From NCBI GenBank assembly GCA_002118135.1, contig BDIU01000358.1:1-64000 (forward strand): a stretch of DNA of 64,000 nucleotides. The letters run 5' to 3'. The stretch comes from Trebouxia sp. TZW2008 (taxonomy: Eukaryota > Chlorophyta > Trebouxiophyceae > Trebouxiales > Trebouxiaceae). Shown piece after piece: positions 57,103-64,000 of the stretch. Below the pieces are notes generated by a model. The model did no database searches. It saw only the letters and a list, made by a program, of their open reading frames with translations, and was not told the origin of the DNA. Both the position numbers and the translations under genes were made by a program. Position 1 is the stretch's first letter. Each line of letters opens with the position of its first letter.

Positions 57103-60100
57103 TTATCCAAAGCCAAATCCTTCTGAGCCTTCATGAATGGCAACCATCAGTCTATCTCTGAGCTGCTCCTTGCTCTCGTACTCTAGAATGTCTAGCTGGT
57201 TGAAACAAGTATGTGCGCTGGGCAATCGCTCTTGAGGCCCGTATGCCTTGTGAATCTGGAACTTCTGGGGTCCTGAAATGCCCTGCAGATAATAAGGTCA
57301 CGCTTGAGCATGCAAAAAGGGTGTCCTACAATAGCAGATCATGCGGACAAGGTACACGGTCAAAACTGCTTCCACTCACGCAAACTCCCCTTTGGATGCC
57401 TGATGGCACAGCCTCTCCTGTTGCTTTCCTTCCTTCACTGGAGCTGTACAAGTTGTACTGGACTGGCAGAGTGCTTTACAGTGTCACATGGAGGTGTCGA
57501 ATAGTCTCAGATAAAGACATCTTCAGATGCAGTCACTCTTGCCAAGGCATACAACTCTTTCCTAATAATTGTCACACCAAATTGAACAGCAAGCAGGAGC
57601 ATCTGCAGGGCACTTGACAGGTGCCCTTAGAATGGCAGGTTGCCTGTGCATAAGCGTGTGGGAAACAAAAAATGGCAAGACGCATTACCTGCAGGGCCTT
57701 GAAGCCTTCCAAGGGCACTTTAGAGGTGCCAGTAGTGAACTGCACCAGTAGCGCCAAGTCTTCTTTGCTGAGGGCAGACACCACTTCCCAGAACCACTGG
57801 ATTTGCTTCGCTGCTGGAGTGTAGCCTGTGTACTCTGTATTGGCCCGTAGGTCATCCACATCAATCTCTGGCAGACCCGAGATCAACAACTCCAGCTCAT
57901 GGTCATTGAACATGTTGATGAGCTCCTGTAGAGCACGAAGATTGTCAGCATCTGTGCATGGTGCTTTGGCCATTTCCTCGAAGGCGTACATGAGAAGGAG
58001 AGCATTCAAAGGTTGCAAAACAATGGTCATTGAATATGTTGATCAGCACCTGCAAAGCGCTCAGACTGTGAGCATAGCAGGTCGTGTCTACGTTTCCAGT
58101 ATTTGCACAGGCGTGTATGCACAACAGAATGTTGCAATTTGCGTGCATTCACCACGCTCAGAAGCACATTAATGTACTAGTCTACAATGGTGATGGTGAG
58201 AGCTATAGCAGAGCATATGAACCTGTACTGGCTTGGTCTGAAAGGACACAGTCAGCTGTATGCTACAAGCATGATCAACAAGCAGAGTGTGGCTGAGAAC
58301 AAGCAACGCTGACCTTGGGCACTAGGTCCCAGAAGCCTTGCAGGAAGGAGTTGATCTGGGACTTGATAGCAGTTGTCATGCGATGCCGAGCCACCAAATT
58401 GACATACTCCCGCTTGTTCTCCTCTGTCACCCTGCGCCATACACCACATTTGTCAGCATCTGACTTGCACAAATGATGCAGCGCCAGCACTTGTAGCGCA
58501 GCCAGAGCTGTCTCGGCCCGCGGTGCAGCACATGCACATGTATAGCTGAAGCAGACAGCATGCATATTGAAGCAGGTCACAAGATATGTGATGCATCATA
58601 TGCAAAGTGATTGTCACTAGGGAATGCAATGCGCTGCAGCCAAGTGCATTTTGTGTGTTGTGCTGGACAAGTTGCCTCACATGCTGTAGACCAATGCAGC
58701 ACATATCATGGTATATCATGCTCCAACGCCTTCAAGGTCTTCATTGGATTTCATTCCATTTATCAGGTATTGGAGGTCTTCCTCCAATATTGTCCTCCGA
58801 TATATGGTATATATATGGGACATGATATGGTTTCTTGAGTGAGCAAACTGCCTGATGTGTGTCTGCCACCCATAACATTATGCAGCTAAGTGGATCACAT
58901 GTGTTGTGCTGTGCCAGACAAGACCGTATGGCTATTTGAGTGAGCATCGTGCCTGATGTCTTTGCCGCCTGGCTTGAGCTCCACAAGTTCTTTCTTGCCA
59001 AAGTAGTCAGACTCCTCAGTGAAGGTCAGGTCTAGCACATCTGTGATGTTGTTCTCCAGCATCCAGATGAGGTTCTTGTAGTACTCAGGGTCCACCGCCT
59101 CAATATCCTGCAGAACAAGAACATCTAAGTCACACTCCTGTTGTGTAAGAGTGTCACATAAGACTTGATGATGGCTGTCTGTGCATGCAATGCCGATCAA
59201 ACTCCTGTGTGCGTGTGTGTGACAGAGCTGATAAGAATGATCGGATTCTGAGCAGGTTGACGCCAAAACAGCCAAGGGTGCAAGCTTGTAGTAGCACAGG
59301 ATGCAAGCATCATATGAGCACAGGGCCATTAAGCAACAAGCAAGACAAAGTCTTGACTCCGCTTATGACATATCTGAGGGGACAAGTGGGAGAATCCCAA
59401 GAGACTCCTGCCAAGCAAATACCTCGTAGGTGAGTGGGTCTCCCAGCATGTGCTTGTAGAAGGAGCGTGTGAAGAAGGCGTCAATCAGCTGGCCATCATA
59501 CAGCGCCTTGCCGATGATACGCCCCACAAACTTGAAGAAGTCCAAGTGGTTCGTCCCTCGAGCCTCATCATTCTGTACCACTGAGTTGGCATTTGGCTGG
59601 AACGTGGTTCCGTGCTCTGGCACTTGGACGAACAAGCTGAAGTTGGGATTGAAGATCTCCCTTGCCATTACCTGCAACAAAACCAGCCTCATCATTCTGA
59701 GCTGCTGAGTTGGCATGTGGGTGGAGTATGTTCCATGCTCTTGCACTTGGACAAACAAGCTGAAACTTGGGTGAAGGTCTCCCTGGGCATGACCTGCAAC
59801 AGAATGAGCAGAAGCTTGCCAGTCTGGCCTTGCATACCAGCATTGCGTGCATACCTCAGTACGCTCTGCTTCAAGTGCTGTGCAAGACATAAGCAAGCCG
59901 GAAGAAAGTCATGTGGATCAGTATGGTGTGTTGAGCAGCTGACCTGATACCACTCCCTGGAAACGCCACCTGCGTCAATGCCCTCCTCTCCCTGGAACTG
60001 CACGCTCAGCTTCATGCGCATCTCCTCTGGAGACCTGCACCACCATCACAAATTTGTTTGCTAACGCGCAACATTGTACATCCAAAACAACACTGCCTAT

Positions 60101-63100
60101 ACGAACAACAGGGCATCTGCTACAGCGCAGTTTTAACTGCAGCCTTAATCTGATTTGCATGAGCACCAGCTGCTGGTAAACAGCTACTTGCCACTTACAG
60201 GACTGTCGCTGAAGCATGCATGAGTTCAAGAGCCCACTTGTCATTCTTACTTCCAGCCATCTGTCTGTCGTCAGGTCATGCATAGCTGGGCATGTAGCTG
60301 CACAACGCAGCAATAGGGACAGTGAACAGGCAAGACCTGATACAGCAACAGCAGAAAAAGGGATTACCTCATACGCAGCTGGTGGAAGCTGTCCTCAAAG
60401 ACATGACTCCTTCTCACAGCCAGCCTGAGACCGCCGTACCGCCTGTGATCATCTCCAGTGGCGTGGATGCGGTTTCTGAAATAGGAGCGCTTGTTGTCAA
60501 ACTCTATGAGGCGGGGCACCTTCAGCAGAGGCTGCAAGGAGCCCTGCAGGAGGCTAGAATTCTGGCGCAGCAGTGTGTTCAGAAGCCGCCTGTGCTTCTC
60601 TGCAAACCTGCAGGCAAGCAGATGAGCCTTTTGGCCATGCAGTTTAATGTGCACAGGACCCTCAGCAGCTACCGCCACAGTGTGCAATACTGCACACGTA
60701 CTCAATCAGTGCAGAAGCAGGCATAGTCATTCAGCAGCTGCCTGTGCAATTCTGCAAACCTGCAGGTAGCAAGATTGGCCACTTTGACATCTAGGGGCAT
60801 GGGCACAGGAACCTCAGCAGCTGGGGTTGAAGTTTGGCAAGACTGTGGTTGTGTGTCAACAAAATCATGCAGTGAACTGAGCCTCAGAGAACACTGCAGC
60901 AGTGAATTGCAGGCAGACCCTGTATATTGTAGGCCAAGAAACTGCTGATGTTGTTCTGAACGGCCTGACCTGATGAGCGTCGCAGGGGCAAATCAAATGT
61001 TCAGCTTTGCCAATGTTGACTCATGCTCTTGATGACAATTAACAAAAGTATGAATCAACACTGCAAAAGCCAGACATGCAAATTGCCCTAGTGACAACAA
61101 ACATGGTTTAGGGTCTAAACTTCAACAGGAGCAATGCACACGCAAGCTGGATGCAAGCAGCGACGTTGCCACCGTTTGACATCCTTAAAAGAGGGCAGAT
61201 GCATCATCTTGGACTCAGCCATACTGACATCCAGTATAAGGGCAAGCCTACCTCAGGAAAGGCACATGAGACTCAGCCACGGGCTGAGAGGGGGCAGATG
61301 CACCCCCATGGGCATGCTGCCAGCTGGCAGGGGTCTGCTGGGGGGTCTGCTGGGGTACCCCCTCTGAAGAAGAAGCAGGACCTGGGGTGGCTCCCATTGA
61401 AAGCTCAGCTGACATGGCTGTCTGCAGAGGGGAGCTGGGTGGCGCTTGTGGTGGAGCCCGTGCATCACACATGACAAAGAACGCCTCAACCAGAGGCAGC
61501 ACCTGCAGTGACGAACAGGCTTGAGTCAGGCAATACAAGCGCGTGGCTGTCTGCAGAGTGGAGGTGGGTGGGCCTTGATGCCAGAGAACTCAATGCAAGC
61601 AATGCAGTTTCACATGAGCCAGGCAAGCAGTTTGCACCAGCACTGGCATTGACACTGGCATTCAGTGCTGCAGTGTGAAGTGTCCAGCAAAGCATACATG
61701 TGTAGCATCAGGCAAGTGAACTGCTCTGGCATCAGCATAAGCAGCACCAATTGCATCTACAAATGATACCTGTGCAGCACCAGGAGGGAGTATGCTAGCA
61801 GCTGCAGAGGGCTGCTCGCTGCTGGTGTCCACATGGGCAGGCAGGCCGGCCTCAATCTGGCTGATGGCAGCGCTGAGCGCCACCCACAAGGGCTCCAAGC
61901 ACTGGCCCATCTCTGCTGTGATGGCTGTGTCGTGCTCATCTGCTGCCTCTTGCGGCTACAAAAACACAGGCAAGAGTCAGTATCAGCAAATTTCAGCTAA
62001 TGATTGCTGTCTCCATATTCAGTACAGGAGCAGCAAGAACTGCAAATGTCTGCTTACATCAACTTCAGTCAATGCAGAACTGGCCCCTGCTCCATTGCAC
62101 ACAAAATAGCACAAACATGCATGTGAATGGAAGACATGAGATCAACGCAAACCTTCCCTGTCTATCAATTTGCCCAAGACAACAAAATTGCTCATGACTA
62201 CATGATGAATTTGTTGGTTTACAATGGCTGTCGAACAGTTTGATGTACGAAAGCAACCTTGTACTGCATATACATGCATCAAAATGTGGAGCAAAGGGAA
62301 AAGCAGCAAGTGCTACCTGGTCCTTCTGCTTGGCAGCCTTGGCCTTGGTGAGGGACACCGCTGCCTTCAGCACTCGCAGCACCAGAATTCGGACACCACT
62401 GGCGTGCGCTGAGATATCCCCTGTGCTGCTGAAGTTGCTGCTTTGCAGTGCAGCGAGCTCCCTGCCTGCCAACTGAGCCAACCTGCAAGGCAACACAGGT
62501 GCCCTGACCCCCACTCTAAGCCTCGGACCGGTAAAATGTCACTACTCATGTACCACCCCCTGATAATCAGACAGATCTAGCGCCAAAACAGAATTTAGCG
62601 GCAAAACGACTCTGACAAGTGCTTACTGAAAAGTCTCTGTTGCGGGTACATGTGATGACATGCAGGCAGGCTGAGTGAGATGCTGCAACATGTATGCCAG
62701 CGACATGGCGTCACCACAAGCAGAGAGTTTTGACACATGCAAGAAAGGCTGGAGCAGTGGTGTTGTATGCAGCAGTGGTTTACAGCAAGATGGGTGCAGC
62801 AGTGCAGGGTTGCTCACCGCTGCAGTTCTGTCTGCAGCTCTGACAGCATCAGTGGTTTCAACTGAGGGCAGATCTCAACCAGCATCTTGATGACAGCAGC
62901 ACATCGCTTCTGCGCCAAATCAGACAGCCCAGATCGCCCAAGCAAGCTCGCCAGCTGCTTGAGCAGCTGCTCAGGCAGGGTCTGAATCACTAAAGCAGGG
63001 TTGTCCTTATGATCCAGCTCCGGAACCACAAGAGGCGGTGCTGGCTGCTGCTGCTGCTGTTCTTTGCCACTGCCACTTGCGCTGGCGCCAGCTGTGCTGC

Positions 63101-64000
63101 TGGCAGGCTCCTGAGGTGCAGGAGGTGTGGCCGCAGCTGTGGGACCTTCTGCCGCAGCTGTGGAGGCAGGCCCTGCATCAGGCTGAGCTGCATCTGTGGG
63201 TTGCTGCTGCTGCTGGGCAGCTTCTGGCTTCTTGGCAGCTTCCTCAGCTGCTTTCTTAGCTTCTGCTTCTTTTGCTTCAGCTGCCGCCTTAGCCTCAGCG
63301 GCAGCAGTCTTCATTGCATTGTGACCCTCAAGCAGGACAGTCCAGTGCAGGTTTGCATGACTGAGACTGCATTCCACCAGTTGCAGAGCCTGCTCAAGGT
63401 GGTTGTTGCTGCGCCGACAAAGCGTCCTGCCAGTCATGGCTATGAGTACCTCTAGCGCTCGCTGCTCCTGAGAGACCTCTGAGGTCCAGTCCATGGGTCT
63501 GCCTTTGCCTTTCCTGTCCTGTGAGATACAAAGACAGATGCAGGTGCTGCTGCCAAACGCACAGCACAAGGCTGCCTCTATATTATGAAGCATGCCATGC
63601 TTGCTCAAATATACATGAGCAAAAGCAAGTTGAACTTTGGGATGAAAGGCCCAGGCATAGGCCAATGTATCACCCAGCAGCTTGCCCCAGTCTGTGTTGA
63701 AGGACGGTTTGCTCTGAACAAATGCAAAGCAGCACCCTTGGACTTTGACCTGAAAACAGGACCAGCTACCTTTCAATGATTCATGCATTGAAGTTCTTGT
63801 TGAGGTGGCTGCAGAGAGTCAACTTTGTGCACACAAAGGCAGTCATCTCTTTCTTCATAAGCTTGTGAGAAAAGCAAATGCTGACACCAACTGAGACCCA
63901 TCACGGCATGTTTGTGCTGTACCTGAAGAGCTGCTGTATGGCGTGCCAACTGATCAGGAGTAGGCACCCGGAGCCTGAGCAGCTCTCTGGCAACTTCTGA
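57103..64000 (-). CDS. UPL1: UPL1-like HECT E3 ubiquitin ligase, C-terminal part
   Basis: A HECT-domain ubiquitin ligase of the plant UPL1/2 (HUWE1) type; the gene continues past the right edge. Coding blocks, in transcript order and approximate: 64000-63925, 63520-62817, 62485-62320, 61955-61770, 61505-61250, 60610-60367, 60035-59943, 59670-59430, 59110-58940, 58445-58310, 57934-57690 and 57282-57103. The block at 63.2-62.8 kb carries [20 protein letters not shown], then a DUF913/414-type helical repeat ending in [10 protein letters not shown]. The HECT fold includes [105 protein letters not shown], and the catalytic [13 protein letters not shown]. The end is EGSEGFGFG, the conserved UPL1 C-terminus. 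The catalytic Cys is present. Q/A/P-rich inserts (about 63.3-63.0 kb) are lineage-specific. Exon echoes are seen near 57.9, 58.85, 59.7 and 60.75 kb. Confidence 0.9.
57890..58065 (-). repeat. Tandem copy of a UPL1 HECT exon start
   Basis: The exon start in plus sense, CATGGTCATTGAACATGTTG then ATGAGCTCCTGTAGAGC (about 57899-57935), recurs at about 58020-58062 as AATGGTCATTGAATATGTTG then ATCAGCACCTGCAAAGC. The spacing is about 122 bp. Confidence 0.8.
59560..59795 (-). repeat. Tandem copy of UPL1 exon [15 protein letters not shown]
   Basis: The used exon start (to about 59670; CACTTGGACGAACAAGCTGA, AGTTGGGATTGAAGATCTCC) is followed upstream in transcript sense by a copy at about 59676-59793 (CACTTGGACAAACAAGCTGA, AACTTGGGTGAAGGTCTCCC). 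The unit is about 121 bp. The copy keeps an acceptor-like CTGCAA but is frame-damaged. Confidence 0.85.

Overview
The window reads as nuclear DNA of a photosynthetic eukaryote, most likely a chlorophyte green alga. Every recognisable gene but two is broken into many short exons with GT..AG introns. The homologs look plant-like (20S proteasome PAC1, DIS3L2/SOV exonuclease, UPL1-type HECT ligase, SNAP43). Two proteins (uroporphyrinogen-III synthase and MsrB) begin with plastid-type leaders. No operons, ribosome binding sites, rRNA or CRISPR were seen, and I recognised no tRNA. The algal assignment is inference; I ran no searches.

Layout, left to right: EBP2 ribosome-biogenesis factor (+, 351-2966); proteasome alpha-4 (-, 6340-4108); 27-bp minisatellite (7651-7830); U2AF large-subunit-like RRM protein (-, about 10927-7992); an unresolved stretch (about 10.9-13.4 kb); uroporphyrinogen-III synthase (-, 17572-13460); SNAPC1/SNAP43 with an AT-hook tail (-, 23952-18478); DIS3L2 3'-5' exoribonuclease (+, 24553-38587, 18 exons, phases all consistent); DUF1348 protein (+, 39078-39778); two or three small unidentified genes (41.5-44.4 kb); intronless F-box/LRR gene (+, 44818-46134); METTL21-type methyltransferase (-, 49534-47271, N-terminus not found); MsrB (+, 50651-52425); beta-1,4-galactosyltransferase-7-like enzyme (+, 52734-54796); second intronless F-box/LRR paralog (-, 56681-55383); C-terminal half of a UPL1-like HECT ligase (-, 57103 to beyond the right edge).

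Most genes are housekeeping: ribosome assembly, splicing, snRNA transcription, RNA decay and protein turnover. They are not functionally clustered. SNAPC1 and DIS3L2 are head-to-head and may share a promoter.

The most unusual property is structural. In at least seven genes, one or more exons, or exon ends with their splice junction, are followed or preceded by one to four decayed tandem copies lying inside the adjacent intron or the 3' flank. Unit spacing is roughly 100-230 bp. I call these 'exon echoes'. They account for a large share of the intron length and look like a pervasive local tandem-duplication process acting on exon-intron junctions. A second notable item is a 146-bp TA-flanked inverted-repeat element (pogo/Tc1-like MITE) that abuts, and partly supplies, a 5' splice site of SNAPC1.
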